Shown here one piece after another: positions 27,605-36,707 of a stretch of DNA of 64,000 nucleotides. Within the stretch, counting starts at the first letter, position 1, and each line of letters starts with the position of its first letter. Under the pieces are notes generated by a model, which was not told where the DNA came from, made no database searches, and worked only from the letters and a program-made list of their open reading frames with translations. A program made the position numbers and the translations under genes. This stretch comes from Dongia_A sp039808885 (GTDB taxonomy: Bacteria; Pseudomonadota; Alphaproteobacteria; Dongiales; Dongiaceae), in contig JBDHTX010000020.1 in NCBI GenBank assembly GCA_039808885.1, positions 14,992 to 78,991 on the forward strand, read 5' to 3'.

Positions 27605-28267
27605 ATGGCCCCGGCCGCGTCCCTCAAGCGCCATGTCCTGGTCTTCGATCTCGACGGCACGCTGATCGACAGCGCGCCGGACATCGCCGCCGCGGTCAAT
27701 GCCCTGTTCGCCGAGCTCGGCCTGCCGGCGGTGCCCGTCCCCCATGTGCGCCGCTGGATCGGCGACGGCGCGCCCAAGCTGCTGGAGCGGGCCCTGGCCG
27801 ATGTCGGCTCGGCCTTGACCGCGGCCGAGCTGTTCCCGCGCTTCACCGTGCATTATGGCGAGAACACCGTCGGCCGGACCACCGTCTATCCCGGCGTCGA
27901 GCAGGCGCTGACGGAGCTGGCCGGCCTCGGCTGCCGGATGGGCGTGTGCACCAACAAGCCCTTCGCGCCGACCCAGGCGATCCTCGCCGCCTTCGGCCTG
28001 GACCGCCATTTCGGCGCCGTGATCGGCGGCGATTCGCTGCCGCAGCGGAAGCCGGAGCCGGAGCCGCTATGGGAGGTCGTGCGCCGCCTGGGCGGCACGC
28101 CGGACCAGGCGGTGCTGGTCGGCGACAGCGCGGTCGATCTCGCCTGCGCCGAAGCGGCCGGCATTCCCGCCATCATCATTCCGTCCGGCTACGGCATGGT
28201 GGCGCCCGAAGCGCCGCTCACCATCCCTGACTTCCGCGACCTGCGCGCGGCGGTGGAGCGGTTCTAG
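27605..28267 (+). CDS. gph: HAD-family phosphoglycolate phosphatase
   Basis: This 220-residue HAD hydrolase dephosphorylates 2-phosphoglycolate, or a related small phosphate. The nucleophile and acid/base aspartates are in VFDLDGTLIDSAPDI, motif II is near VCTNKP, and motif IV is VLVGDSAVDLACAEAAGIP. The GYG segment near the end is typical of Gph. The ATG at 27605 sits directly before the domain and is preferred to earlier in-frame codons. It diverges from glmU. A single-gene unit is likely. Confidence 0.92.
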   Translation: MAPAASLKRHVLVFDLDGTLIDSAPDIAAAVNALFAELGLPAVPVPHVRRWIGDGAPKLLERALADVGSALTAAELFPRFTVHYGENTVGRTTVYPGVEQALTELAGLGCRMGVCTNKPFAPTQAILAAFGLDRHFGAVIGGDSLPQRKPEPEPLWEVVRRLGGTPDQAVLVGDSAVDLACAEAAGIPAIIIPSGYGMVAPEAPLTIPDFRDLRAAVERF

Positions 28268-28277
28268 GAGCCGGCGA

Positions 28278-28970
28278 CTAGGCGGCGGCGACGTTGCGGG
28301 CGCGCAGCTTCTGCGCCAAATCGGCGCCCAGGATCCGGAGCATCACCGCTGCGATCTGATGGTCGTTGAGCAGCAGCGTCTTCAACCGCGTCTTGTCGAT
28401 GCAAAGTATGCGGCAGGGCTGGATCGCGCTGACCGTCGCCGAGGCGGGTTCATCAGTGAGGAACGCCATCTCGCCGACGAAGGCGCCGCGGCTGATCTGG
28501 GCGATGACGCGCCCGCCGATGGCGACCGCGGCCTGACCCTCCGCGATCATCATCACCGCCGCTACCGGCTGGCCCGCGCTGGTCAACGTCTCGCCCGGCG
28601 CGATGTTGCGCCAGGAGGCGCATTTCAGCAGCAGGCCGATCTGCGCATCGTCCAGCCCGTCGAACATCGCCCGCAGCAGGTCCAGATCGCCTTCCGCCGA
28701 GCGCAGGCGCAGGCGATCGCGCGTCATCAGCGCGAGATGGAACAGGTTGATGGCGATGAAGATGCAATCCCAGGCGATGCCGGTGTAGAGCGCGTCGCTG
28801 ACGATGACGAAATAGGCGACCTCGAAGCACAGGCCGAGCACCGCGGCGATGCGCAGCCAATAGATGTTGGTGAGCCAATAAGAGATCGCAATGATCAGAT
28901 AGGAGACATGGCCGGCCAGGTCACCCCAGGCGCCGCCCATGCCCTGCAACGCGGCTGCGATCCCGTCCAT
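28278..28970 (-). CDS. Popeye-like membrane protein with cyclic nucleotide-binding fold
   Basis: This 230-residue protein has three N-terminal membrane segments (SYLIIAISYWLTNIYWL, IAAVLGLCFEVAYFVIV, GIAWDCIFIAINLFHLALM) and then a cyclic nucleotide-binding fold. The arrangement matches Popeye-domain proteins, where three helices precede such a fold. In the nucleotide-binding fold, GAFVGEMAFL and PASATV stand where the phosphate-binding cassette should be. The Arg that contacts the cyclic phosphate in CRP/PKA-type cassettes is replaced by Ala, so canonical cAMP binding is doubtful. It is convergent with gph, with only 10 bases between stops. Confidence 0.8.
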   Translation of the reverse strand: MDGIAAALQGMGGAWGDLAGHVSYLIIAISYWLTNIYWLRIAAVLGLCFEVAYFVIVSDALYTGIAWDCIFIAINLFHLALMTRDRLRLRSAEGDLDLLRAMFDGLDDAQIGLLLKCASWRNIAPGETLTSAGQPVAAVMMIAEGQAAVAIGGRVIAQISRGAFVGEMAFLTDEPASATVSAIQPCRILCIDKTRLKTLLLNDHQIAAVMLRILGADLAQKLRARNVAAA

Positions 28971-29090
28971 CGGCGCGCCCCTTCGCCCGTCCCGGAAGTG
29001 GCGCGAGTTTAGTCAGCAGGGCTCAGCGGCGGCAAGCCGCGGCGGTGGCCGATCGCAACAACTTCGGCCTGTGACCCCTATTGTGAGACT

Positions 29091-29897
29091 CTATTGCGAG
29101 ACCTGGGTGAGCTCGAGCGTCATCTCGCCGAAGGAGCTCTCGGCCACGATGCGCACCGGCACGCTGGGGAAGCCGGCGATGGCCGGCGCCATCCACAGCT
29201 TCGCCGATTGCGGATAGAGATTGGCGTTGAGGGCCGTCTGCTGGAAGCCGGCGACCAGCTCCGGCGTCGCGGTGCATTCGGTGGCGGAGCCGGCATAGTA
29301 GGAATCTGCGAGGGGATCGAGATCGGTGAAGCCGCCCTGCTCCAGCACCAGGTCATAGCGCCGCGCGCCGTCGAACAGGGCGTAGCGGCCGGCGCAATTG
29401 CCGCTCTGGGCGAAGGCGCTGGCCACCGCCACGATGACGCTGGCCGGGTCCATCGTGCCCTTGGCATAGCCCTGTTGCTGGGCCTGCTGCGCCTGGCGGG
29501 TCATCGGCACCGCCTGGATCGCCACCGCGCCGTTGGCGCCATAGGTCAGAGCCACCGATTCCTGGCGGTTCCAGACCCGCATGTCGGAGCGGTAGCTGGC
29601 GGGCTGCGGCCGGTGGCCCTTCAGCGCGCCGCTCGCCTTCAGCGACTGGGTGAAGGGATAGAGCAGCGCCAAATTGCCCGTGGTCGCCATGTCCGCCGTC
29701 ACCACATAGGTGCCTTCCGCCGGCTTGGAGCCCTCGGGCACGGCGATGTTGGCCTGCAGCGACAGGACCGGCGCCCCGCCCAGATAGCCGACATAGGTGA
29801 GGTGCGCGGAACTCTGCGCCGCCGCGGCCGGCGCGGCGGCGAGGCCGAGCGCCAGGGCGGCGGCCAGCGGAACAGCGGAGAGGCGGCGGGTGGACAT
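29091..29897 (-). CDS. DUF3108 periplasmic protein
   Basis: This 268-residue protein has a signal peptide (LAAALALGLAAAPAAA, cleaved before about AQSS). The mature part matches DUF3108 in layout: LTYVGYLGGAPVLSLQANI at the start, a DMRVWNRQESVAL middle, and C-terminal strands ending in PVRIVAESSFGEMTLELTQV. The family is periplasmic or outer-membrane-linked with no settled role. The ATG at 29897 has AGGAG nine bases upstream and is preferred to a TTG at 29918. Confidence 0.85.
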   Translation of the reverse strand: MSTRRLSAVPLAAALALGLAAAPAAAAQSSAHLTYVGYLGGAPVLSLQANIAVPEGSKPAEGTYVVTADMATTGNLALLYPFTQSLKASGALKGHRPQPASYRSDMRVWNRQESVALTYGANGAVAIQAVPMTRQAQQAQQQGYAKGTMDPASVIVAVASAFAQSGNCAGRYALFDGARRYDLVLEQGGFTDLDPLADSYYAGSATECTATPELVAGFQQTALNANLYPQSAKLWMAPAIAGFPSVPVRIVAESSFGEMTLELTQVSQ

Positions 29898-30139
29898 AGG
29901 GCTAAGCTCCTGATTCAAAGGCGGTTATCGCTCACCCCCGAGACCGGAAGCTGGGCCTGCGGGGCGCTTCTGTCAAGCGCGCCGGAAGTCACAATGCGCG
30001 GAGCGGGCCGGATCCGGGGCCGGGGCAAGGCGGCCGTTGACAGCCTCGGAGCCCGTCTTTAAACAACCGCCAGATTGCGCGGTGCCGGCCCTGGGCCGCC
30101 CGCGTGGATCGCCGGCCGGTTCAGCGGCCGTCCCGGGTC

Positions 30140-30214
30140 GGGTGCGTAGCTCAGCGGGAGAGCACTACCTTCACACGGTAGGGGTCACAGGTTCAATCCC
30201 TGTCGCACCCACCA
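30140..30214 (+). tRNA. tRNA-Val (anticodon CAC)
   Basis: A complete cloverleaf is visible: acceptor GGGTGCG pairs with CGCACCC, D-stem GCTC/GAGC, anticodon stem CTACC/GGTAG around loop TTCACAC (anticodon CAC, reads GUG), a five-base variable loop, and T-stem ACAGG/CCTGT with loop TTCAATC. The discriminator is A and the CCA end is encoded (30212-30214). An imperfect hairpin with arms CCATTC/GAATGG overlaps its 3' end. Confidence 0.98.
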
Positions 30215-30350
30215 TTCCAATCTGAATGGAAGTCCGCAGAGTTTTCCGCCTTTCGGGCGCAGAACGATCCGCCATTGAATCCGCAAGCTGCTGCACCGCC
30301 ATGCGGTTCCGGCGGTGGTCAATACCCGGTTTCGCGGCTAAAAGGCAGGG

Positions 30351-31256
30351 ATGAAATCCAAAGCCTACGGCTACCTGTTCGCCCTCGCCGCCACGACGAT
30401 CTTCTCCATCCAGGATGCGGTTTCGAAGCATCTCGGCGAGCACTATCCGCCCATCTTCGTCACCATGATCCGGTACTGGGCCTTCGCCGCCTTCTGCATT
30501 CTGCTGGCGGCGCGCAAGCGCGGCGGCCTCTGGGCGGCCGCCCGCTCCACGCGGCCGGTGCTGCAGATCGCGCGCGGAATCCTGCTGGCGGTGGAGATCA
30601 TGGCCGTCATCACCGCCTTTGCCCATGCCGGCCTGGCGCATTCAACCGCCGTCCTGTCGGCGACGCCCATCCTGGTCACCCTGCTCTCGATCCCGCTGCT
30701 GGGGGAGCACGTGGGATGGCGGCGCTGGTCGGCGATCATCGCCGGCCTCGCCGGCGTGCTGCTGATCCTCAAGCCCGACACCAGCGGCTTTCTCGATCCC
30801 TGGCTGCTCCTGCCAGTCGTCTGCGCCGCGATGTACGCGATCTATCTGATCGCGACACGGCTGGTCAGCCGCACCGACCCGCCGTCGACCAGCTTCTTCT
30901 ACACCGGCATCGCCGGCGCCGTGGCGGCGACCCTGGTCGGGCCGTTCTTCTGGGCCGATCTGCAGGGGTGGGACCGGGCCTGGATGGGGTTCCTCTGCAT
31001 CTCCGGCATGACCGGCCACTACCTGGTGATCCGCGCCTATGAGCTGGTCGACGCCTCCGCGGTGCAGCCGATCAGCTATCTCAGCCTGGTCTATGCCTCG
31101 GGATTCGGCATCCTGCTCTATGGCGAGACGCTGACCTGGAACGTCGTCGCCGGCTCCGCGATCGTGGTCGGCGCCGGCATCTTCACCTTCTGGCGCGAAT
31201 ACATCCTCCGTCATCAGGCGCCGGTTCCGGCCCCGCGGCGGCGCGACGCGGCGTAG
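30351..31256 (+). CDS. EamA/DMT-family transporter
   Basis: This 301-residue protein has ten hydrophobic segments in two EamA repeats (VSKHLGEHYPPIFVTMIRYW in the first, VDASAVQPISYLSLVYASGF in the second). Such drug/metabolite transporters usually export amino acids, nucleosides or other metabolites across the inner membrane, but the substrate is unknown. The start has AAAGGCAGGG directly before it. It is convergent with the dihydrodipicolinate synthase-like gene, with nine bases between them. Confidence 0.92.
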   Translation: MKSKAYGYLFALAATTIFSIQDAVSKHLGEHYPPIFVTMIRYWAFAAFCILLAARKRGGLWAAARSTRPVLQIARGILLAVEIMAVITAFAHAGLAHSTAVLSATPILVTLLSIPLLGEHVGWRRWSAIIAGLAGVLLILKPDTSGFLDPWLLLPVVCAAMYAIYLIATRLVSRTDPPSTSFFYTGIAGAVAATLVGPFFWADLQGWDRAWMGFLCISGMTGHYLVIRAYELVDASAVQPISYLSLVYASGFGILLYGETLTWNVVAGSAIVVGAGIFTFWREYILRHQAPVPAPRRRDAA

Positions 31257-31265
31257 CGCGGGCCG

Positions 31266-32204
31266 TCAGCGCGGTGCCGACCATTTCGCGTACCAAGCCT
31301 TGAACTGGCGCAGCTGCGCCTCGCAGAAGGCTCGCTGGCTGTCGCTGAGCCGGTCGGTCTCGTTGAAGTGGAGCTTGTACTCCGGGCTGCCCTCCATCAC
31401 CATCAAGTGCTTGTAGTAGAGGACCAGGTCCGGGCCTTCGTCGAAAGTCGAAAGCACGGTGAGCGCCTGGTCGAGCTCCAGCGCCTTGCGCCGCGCCCCC
31501 GCATCGCCCTTCGCCGCCTGCTCGCACAGGGCGACCAAGTGCAGCACTTCCTTGGGCAGCACGTTGCCGATGCCGGTGATGGCGCCGGTGGCGCCGCAAT
31601 TGACGAAGCCGTGGAAGACCTGGGTGTCGACGCCGACCATCAGGGTCAGATCCACGTTGCCACTGGTGATGTTCTGCGCCGCATAGGTAAGCGAAGCCGC
31701 GCCGCCGAACTCCTTGAACCCCACCAGATGCGGATATTGCTTGCGCAGGTCGAAAAACAGGTCCGCCTTCGTCTCGAAACCATAATAGGGGCTGTTGTAG
31801 ATAACCGCGGGAAGGTCGACCGCCGCTTCCAGGATGCCGGCGAAATGGGCGCGCTGCGCGGCCACGACGCTGCCGCGCGACAGCACGCGCGGGATCACCA
31901 TCAGGCCCTTGGCGCCGACCTTCTTGGCATGGGCGGCAAAGGACGCGGCGCGCGCCGGATTCTGGGCGCCGGTGCCGACAATGACCGGGACGCCCGCGCG
32001 CACCAGCGCCTCGACGCCGGTCTTGCGCTCCTCATCGGTCAGCAGCGGCCAGTCGCCCATGGAGCCGCAATAGACCACCGCCGACATGCCGGCTGCGATC
32101 AGCTCCTTGCCCTTGCGCACCAAGGCCTCGAAATCCGGCGTGCGGTCGGGCTTGCACGGGGTCATCAAGGCTGGAATGCAACCGCTGAATATGTTGGACG
32201 CCAC
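31266..32204 (-). CDS. Dihydrodipicolinate synthase/N-acetylneuraminate lyase family protein
   Basis: This 312-residue Schiff-base TIM-barrel enzyme has the lysine in LVGFKEFGG and the tyrosine in PAVIYNSPYY. The usual GTTGE loop is replaced by GSMGDWPLL, seen in catabolic members such as pyrroline-hydroxycarboxylate deaminases and keto-sugar-acid aldolases or dehydratases rather than lysine synthesis. An ATG lies at 32210, but AAGGAG abuts it directly; the GTG at 32204 has six bases of spacing and is preferred. It is the last gene of the sugar-type ABC cluster, 195 bases after the oxidoreductase, so catabolism of the imported compound is likely. Confidence 0.88.
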   Translation of the reverse strand: MASNIFSGCIPALMTPCKPDRTPDFEALVRKGKELIAAGMSAVVYCGSMGDWPLLTDEERKTGVEALVRAGVPVIVGTGAQNPARAASFAAHAKKVGAKGLMVIPRVLSRGSVVAAQRAHFAGILEAAVDLPAVIYNSPYYGFETKADLFFDLRKQYPHLVGFKEFGGAASLTYAAQNITSGNVDLTLMVGVDTQVFHGFVNCGATGAITGIGNVLPKEVLHLVALCEQAAKGDAGARRKALELDQALTVLSTFDEGPDLVLYYKHLMVMEGSPEYKLHFNETDRLSDSQRAFCEAQLRQFKAWYAKWSAPR

Positions 32205-32399
32205 GATCATCTCCTTCAGGGCTTTGCCCGGTGCCGCATGCGCCTGGGCCCAGTCAAATGGAACGGCATTGCTGTTGCCGGTGACCGGCCGCGACATCAG
32301 CGGGGCATCGGCAACGCGCAAGCCGGATACCCTCGGGACATCTGCCCGCAGTCGGCGGATTCAGTCAAGAAGTTGCAGCAGATGCGGGCGCCGCCCGCC

Positions 32400-33500
32400 T
32401 CACCCGATCGCCGCCGCCGTCAGCTGTGACACCAGGCGCAGGTCCTTGGTTGCGGCTTCGACGGTGTTGCGGACGGGCGCGCCCTCGGTGACGCTCTTCC
32501 AGAACCCGATCAGCTCCCGGACGAAGGCCTCCTCGTAGCTGGCGCGGTATTCCGTCTCCTGCCAGCAGTTGCCGTCGGACCGGGACACGGTCAGCCGGGT
32601 GGGGAAATGGTTGAGATAGGGCGATGGGAAAGTCAGCTCATAGACGCAATCATTGAAGTAGAACGTCACCCGTTCCTTGTAATCGGCAACCTTGTGCACG
32701 AAGAGATGCGACATCTGCCAGATGGCGTCGCAACCCTGCAGCCGCACGCTGCCCTGGCCGCCGTCGCCGCCGGCGAAGAAGGCCGCGCCGATGACCTTGC
32801 CGGTCTCCACCTTCAGCGCCTCGAGGACGCCGTGCACGACGTTGATGTCGTGGATCAGGCTCGAGCAGTAGCAATTCGTGTAGCCCCACATCTCGGCCGG
32901 CGTCAGCGGCCGATGGACGGCGCGCGCCACCTGCTCGTCGCGCCGCCGCTTGCCGTCGGCGATGATGTCGGCCGGGATGTCGCCGGTCTTCACGAAGTCG
33001 CCCTGATGCTGGTTGAACGGCCAGGAATCCGGGTCCTGCACCTCGACGCTGATCAGGCGCAGCTGCGCGGCGTCCTTGGGCAGCAGCGAGAGCAGCTTCT
33101 CGTAGCTGGGATCGAAGCGCTTCATGTAGCCGACCTGCACCACCTTGCCGGCCTTGTCCCGGGCGGCGGCGATCTCCTCGGCCTGGGGGACGGAGAAGCA
33201 GAGCGGCTTTTCGCAGAAGACGTGCTTGCCGCGCGCCAGCGCCTGCAAGGTGATCTCGGCATGATACTGGTCCGGGGCGGCGATCAGGATGGCGTCGATG
33301 CCGGCATCCAGCAACTGCTCGTAGCCGGCGAAGGCCCGGAACCCGCGGCTTTCCAGCTCGCGCCGCATGTCGGCCGAGGCATCGGCGATGCCGACGATCT
33401 CGAAGAGCTTCTCCAGGCGGCGCAGGTTCGGGATGTGCTCCACCTGCCCGATCAGCCCCGCCCCGACCACACCGATTCTGACGCGATCCATCCTTGCCAT
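32400..33500 (-). CDS. Gfo/Idh/MocA-family NAD(P)-dependent oxidoreductase
   Basis: This 366-residue protein has a Rossmann start (RIGVVGAGLIGQVEHIPNL) and the family motif CEKPLCFSVPQAEEI, whose lysine is catalytic in sugar and inositol dehydrogenases. The C-terminal part ends in ELTFPSPYLNHFPTRLTVSR. A paralogue with the same distinctive segment lies at 58882-59979. It probably oxidises the hydroxyl of the sugar or polyol imported by the neighbouring ABC system. AAGGGG lies seven bases before the ATG. The gene starts 34 bases after the ABC ATPase gene. Confidence 0.92.
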   Translation of the reverse strand: MARMDRVRIGVVGAGLIGQVEHIPNLRRLEKLFEIVGIADASADMRRELESRGFRAFAGYEQLLDAGIDAILIAAPDQYHAEITLQALARGKHVFCEKPLCFSVPQAEEIAAARDKAGKVVQVGYMKRFDPSYEKLLSLLPKDAAQLRLISVEVQDPDSWPFNQHQGDFVKTGDIPADIIADGKRRRDEQVARAVHRPLTPAEMWGYTNCYCSSLIHDINVVHGVLEALKVETGKVIGAAFFAGGDGGQGSVRLQGCDAIWQMSHLFVHKVADYKERVTFYFNDCVYELTFPSPYLNHFPTRLTVSRSDGNCWQETEYRASYEEAFVRELIGFWKSVTEGAPVRNTVEAATKDLRLVSQLTAAAIG

Positions 33501-33534
33501 TCCTGTTCCCCTTCGTGTTCCTGAAATCCGGCGC

Positions 33535-34332
33535 CTATTGTCCGGCCGGACTGCGTTCCGCCAGCCGACCGATCTCGCGCTCCAGGCGTTGCAGATCCTC
33601 GCCGCCGGCCATCACGTTGAGCACCTCATCGCGGCTGATCTCGCTGCGCAGATAGGTGCCCTTGCTGCGCCCGCGGTTGAGCAGGGTGAAGCGGTCGGCC
33701 ACCGTGTAGGCGTGATGGATGTTGTGCGAGATGAAGATGACGCCGAGGCCGCGGTTGCGCGCCTGGGCGACGTATTTCAGCACCATCGCGGCCTGGTGCA
33801 CGCCCAGTGCCGAGGTCGGCTCGTCGAGGATGAGGACGCGGGCGCCGAAATGCACCGCGCGGGCGATGGCGAGGCACTGCCGCTCGCCGCCCGAGAGAGT
33901 GCCGACCGCCTGGCTCGGATCGCGCACGTCGATGCCGATCTCGGCCAGCTCCTTGACCACGATCTCGTCGGCGCGGCCGACGTCGAACCGCGCGAAGGGG
34001 CCCCAGCCCAAGGTCGGCTCGCGCCCCAGGAAGAAGTTTCGCGTGACGCTGAGCAGCGGGATCATCGCGAGGTCCTGGTAGACCGTGCCGATCCCGCGGT
34101 CGAGGGCCTGGCGCGGCGAACTCATCTGGATCGGCTCGCCGTCAATCAGGTATGTGCCGCTGCTGGGCGCATGCACCCCGGCCAGGATCTTGATCAGGGT
34201 CGACTTGCCGGCGCCGTTGTCGCCGAGCAGGCAATGCACCTCTCCGGGATGGACCGCGAAGCTCAGGTCCTGGAGCGCGACGACGGTGCCGAAGGACTTG
34301 CTGACGTTCTTCAACTCTATGATCGGTGTCAT
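33535..34332 (-). CDS. ABC transporter ATP-binding protein, sugar type
   Basis: This 265-residue single-domain ATPase is of the ribose/sugar uptake class. The Walker A is GDNGAGKSTLIK, the signature is LSGGERQCLAIARAV, Walker B is VLILDEPTSALG, and the H-loop is FISHNIHHAY. Most ribose-type ATPases are tandem fusions of two domains; this has one, so a homodimer is expected. The ATG at 34332 has GAGGAG six bases upstream. It follows the permease by ten bases. Confidence 0.95.
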   Translation of the reverse strand: MTPIIELKNVSKSFGTVVALQDLSFAVHPGEVHCLLGDNGAGKSTLIKILAGVHAPSSGTYLIDGEPIQMSSPRQALDRGIGTVYQDLAMIPLLSVTRNFFLGREPTLGWGPFARFDVGRADEIVVKELAEIGIDVRDPSQAVGTLSGGERQCLAIARAVHFGARVLILDEPTSALGVHQAAMVLKYVAQARNRGLGVIFISHNIHHAYTVADRFTLLNRGRSKGTYLRSEISRDEVLNVMAGGEDLQRLEREIGRLAERSPAGQ

Positions 34333-34342
34333 GCCGGGCTCC

Positions 34343-35476
34343 TCAGCGTTCCTGCGTGGCGCGGCGGCGCACATAATTGTTGAACAGCACGGCCATCAGC
34401 ACCATCAGGCCGAGGAAGACCTTGAACAGGTCGGAATCGATGCCGGTATAGAGGATGCCGATCTGGACCGTGCCGTAGATGAGGGCGCCCAGCATCGCGC
34501 CGATGGCCGAGCCGTAGCCGCCGGTCAGCAGCGTGCCGCCGATGACCACGGCGATGATGGCGTCGAATTCCTTCTGCGTGCCGCGCAGCGTGTCCGCCGA
34601 GCCGACTTCGAGGATCTGGGCCGCGGCGAACAGGACCGCGGCGATGGCGGTCAGCGTGAACAGGATGATCTTCACCCCGTGCACCGGCACGCCGACATTG
34701 CGCGCCGCGCCCTCGTCGCCGCCGACCGCGAAGATCCAGTTGCCGAACTTCGTCCGCAGCAGGACCCAGGTGGCCAGCAGGGTCAGGCCGATCCACCAGA
34801 CGATGGAGACCGGCAGGCCCTCCACCACGGGCAGGCCGTTGGCGCGGGCCGCGATCCAGCCATGCTCCGCCATCCAGGCGAAGACCGGCTGGCCGATGCG
34901 CGCGCCGAACAGGCCGATGACGAAGCTGTCGGGGTCGCTCTGGATGATCTTCGGGATCTGGGTATAGCCGTTGACATAGCGCGTCACGGAAATCGCAAGA
35001 CCACGCAGGATGAGCAGCGACGCCAGCGTGACGATGAACGACGGCAGCCCGGTCTTGACCGTGAGAAAGCCGTTGAGCGCGCCAATTCCGCCGCAGATCA
35101 CCAGGGCGACGAGGAAAGAGACCGACAGCGGCAGCCCATAGACCGTCGCGGAAAGGCCCATGATGACCCCGGCAATCCCGATCATCGATCCCATGGAGAG
35201 GTCGAATTCGCCCGCGATCATCAGCAGGGCCACGGCCGCGGCGAGGATGCCGATCTCCGCCGACACCTGCAGGATGTTGATGATCCCGTCGATCGTGAAC
35301 ATCCCGCTGTCGCCCGCCAGCAGGAAGAAGACGACATAGATGAGGATGACGCCGGACAGCGCCCCGAGCTCGGGCCGGCGCAGCAGCCGCGCGACGACGC
35401 CGCTCTTGCGGATGCGCGCCGCGTCGCTTCCGATGCCCTTGGGCGTCAGGGGGTCCAGCTTGCTCTCGGTCTCCAT
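34343..35476 (-). CDS. ABC transporter permease, ribose/RbsC type
   Basis: This inner-membrane permease of about 377 residues has eight or more hydrophobic segments. Family motifs include LMIAGEFDLSMGSMIGIAGV and GGIGALNGFLTVKTGLPSFI, which identify the BPD_transp_2 (RbsC/AraH) family. The C-terminal GGTLLTGGYGSAIGAMLGAL is also typical. It forms the channel used with the single-domain ATPase downstream and the binding protein at 36708-37664. The desaturase gene separates it from the binding-protein gene. Confidence 0.95.
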   Translation of the reverse strand: METESKLDPLTPKGIGSDAARIRKSGVVARLLRRPELGALSGVILIYVVFFLLAGDSGMFTIDGIINILQVSAEIGILAAAVALLMIAGEFDLSMGSMIGIAGVIMGLSATVYGLPLSVSFLVALVICGGIGALNGFLTVKTGLPSFIVTLASLLILRGLAISVTRYVNGYTQIPKIIQSDPDSFVIGLFGARIGQPVFAWMAEHGWIAARANGLPVVEGLPVSIVWWIGLTLLATWVLLRTKFGNWIFAVGGDEGAARNVGVPVHGVKIILFTLTAIAAVLFAAAQILEVGSADTLRGTQKEFDAIIAVVIGGTLLTGGYGSAIGAMLGALIYGTVQIGILYTGIDSDLFKVFLGLMVLMAVLFNNYVRRRATQER

Positions 35477-35584
35477 CACGCGTGCTCCAATCGGTTTCGT
35501 TTACCGGCCCAACTCGTCCTGGCTCGGGCCTCCGCGCCTTGCCGCGGTCTCCTCGCAAGGCCGGATCGGCGGCCCCGTCTCGAG

Positions 35585-36613
35585 TCAATGGGACGGCAGC
35601 GGACGGCGGACATGATGCGCGGGATCGCGCCACTGGCGATACAGGGCCGGAAGGAACTCCCGGTAGGCGCTCCACATGGACGGGTAAGGCGGCGGGCAGT
35701 CGGCCCGGATGGCCTCGTGCAGCGCCGGCAAGGCGTGATAGGGCGCCGAGGGGTACATGTGGTGTTCGACATGGTAGTTCATGTTCCAGTAGAGGAAGCG
35801 CGACACGGGATTGATCAGCACGGTCCGCGAATTGAGCCGATGGTCGAGCACGTTCTCCGGCATGCAGCCATGCTGGACGATGCCGAAGAAATTGTAGAGC
35901 CAGGCCCCGGCGACCGAGGGCAGCGGCCCGAGCAGGAGGACCGGCAGCCACGAGCCGAGCCAGAGCGCGGCGCCGGCGATGCCGGCGAAGACGAGCATCC
36001 AGGCCCGCGCTTCCGCCACGATGCGGGCATGCTCGCTCTCCGGCACCAGGGACAACTCCTCCGCGTCGATGCGGCCGCAGGCATTGAGCACGGAGGCGGC
36101 GAATTCCCGCGGCGCCAGCTCCAGGCCGAGGAAGTCGGCCACCAGCCGCAGCGGCCGGACCGGCAGCCTGACCTGGATCTCGCGGTCCCGGCCGACGATC
36201 AGCGTGTCGGTATGGTGGCGCGCGTGGCTCCATTTCCAGATCGTCGGCCGGCGCATGACCTGGAAGGACGCGGCCTGGTACAGCCACCTGTTCATCCAGT
36301 CGGTCGCGAAGGGCGTGCCGTGGCCCGCCTCGTGCCAGCGGGAATCCGCCGGCCCGGCATAGAGCGTGCCGTAGAGGAAGAAGGCGGCCCAGGCCCAGCC
36401 GGTGCCCCAGGACGCGGCCAGGAGCCAGCCGGCGAATGCGATCAGGCCGTACCAGATGGCCGTGTCGCGGAGCGCGACGGCATCCGATCGCCGGAACAGG
36501 GCCTTCCGGGCCGCTTTCGGGATGTCGCAGCGGTACCACTGGGCCTGCACCAGCCCGCGCGCCCGCGCGCGTTCCCCGTCGCCGCCGATCAATCGGTATC
36601 TGTCGATTGGCAT
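35585..36613 (-). CDS. Membrane fatty acid desaturase
   Basis: This 342-residue membrane protein has the three histidine boxes of di-iron desaturases: RWHEAGHGTPF, WSHARHHTDT and NYHVEHHMYP. Hydrophobic segments lie between boxes (TAIWYGLIAFAGWLLAAS, LYGTLYAGPA, AWMLVFAGIAGAALWLG). It should insert a double bond or a hydroxyl into an acyl chain at the inner membrane using O2. Its place between the binding-protein and permease genes of a sugar-type ABC system is unusual, and spacing on both sides is about 95-110 bases. Confidence 0.92.
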   Translation of the reverse strand: MPIDRYRLIGGDGERARARGLVQAQWYRCDIPKAARKALFRRSDAVALRDTAIWYGLIAFAGWLLAASWGTGWAWAAFFLYGTLYAGPADSRWHEAGHGTPFATDWMNRWLYQAASFQVMRRPTIWKWSHARHHTDTLIVGRDREIQVRLPVRPLRLVADFLGLELAPREFAASVLNACGRIDAEELSLVPESEHARIVAEARAWMLVFAGIAGAALWLGSWLPVLLLGPLPSVAGAWLYNFFGIVQHGCMPENVLDHRLNSRTVLINPVSRFLYWNMNYHVEHHMYPSAPYHALPALHEAIRADCPPPYPSMWSAYREFLPALYRQWRDPAHHVRRPLPSH

Positions 36614-36707
36614 GTTGCGCGTGCCGATTCAATGAGCGGCCTGGCCGACCGGGATCGCGGCCGGCCAGGTCTCAACCAGGTAAACGGAAACCCAGGCTGC
36701 CGCCGTG

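Noticed and set aside
30212..30229. Hairpin CCATTC/GAATGG after tRNA-Val as a terminator
   Set aside because: The stem begins inside the CCA end and no T-run follows; it is too weak to call.
35484..35493. GCTCCAATCG, half of the LacI-type operator, upstream of the ABC permease gene
   Set aside because: The second half site is absent, and a ten-base match can occur by chance; it was not used to link the two loci.
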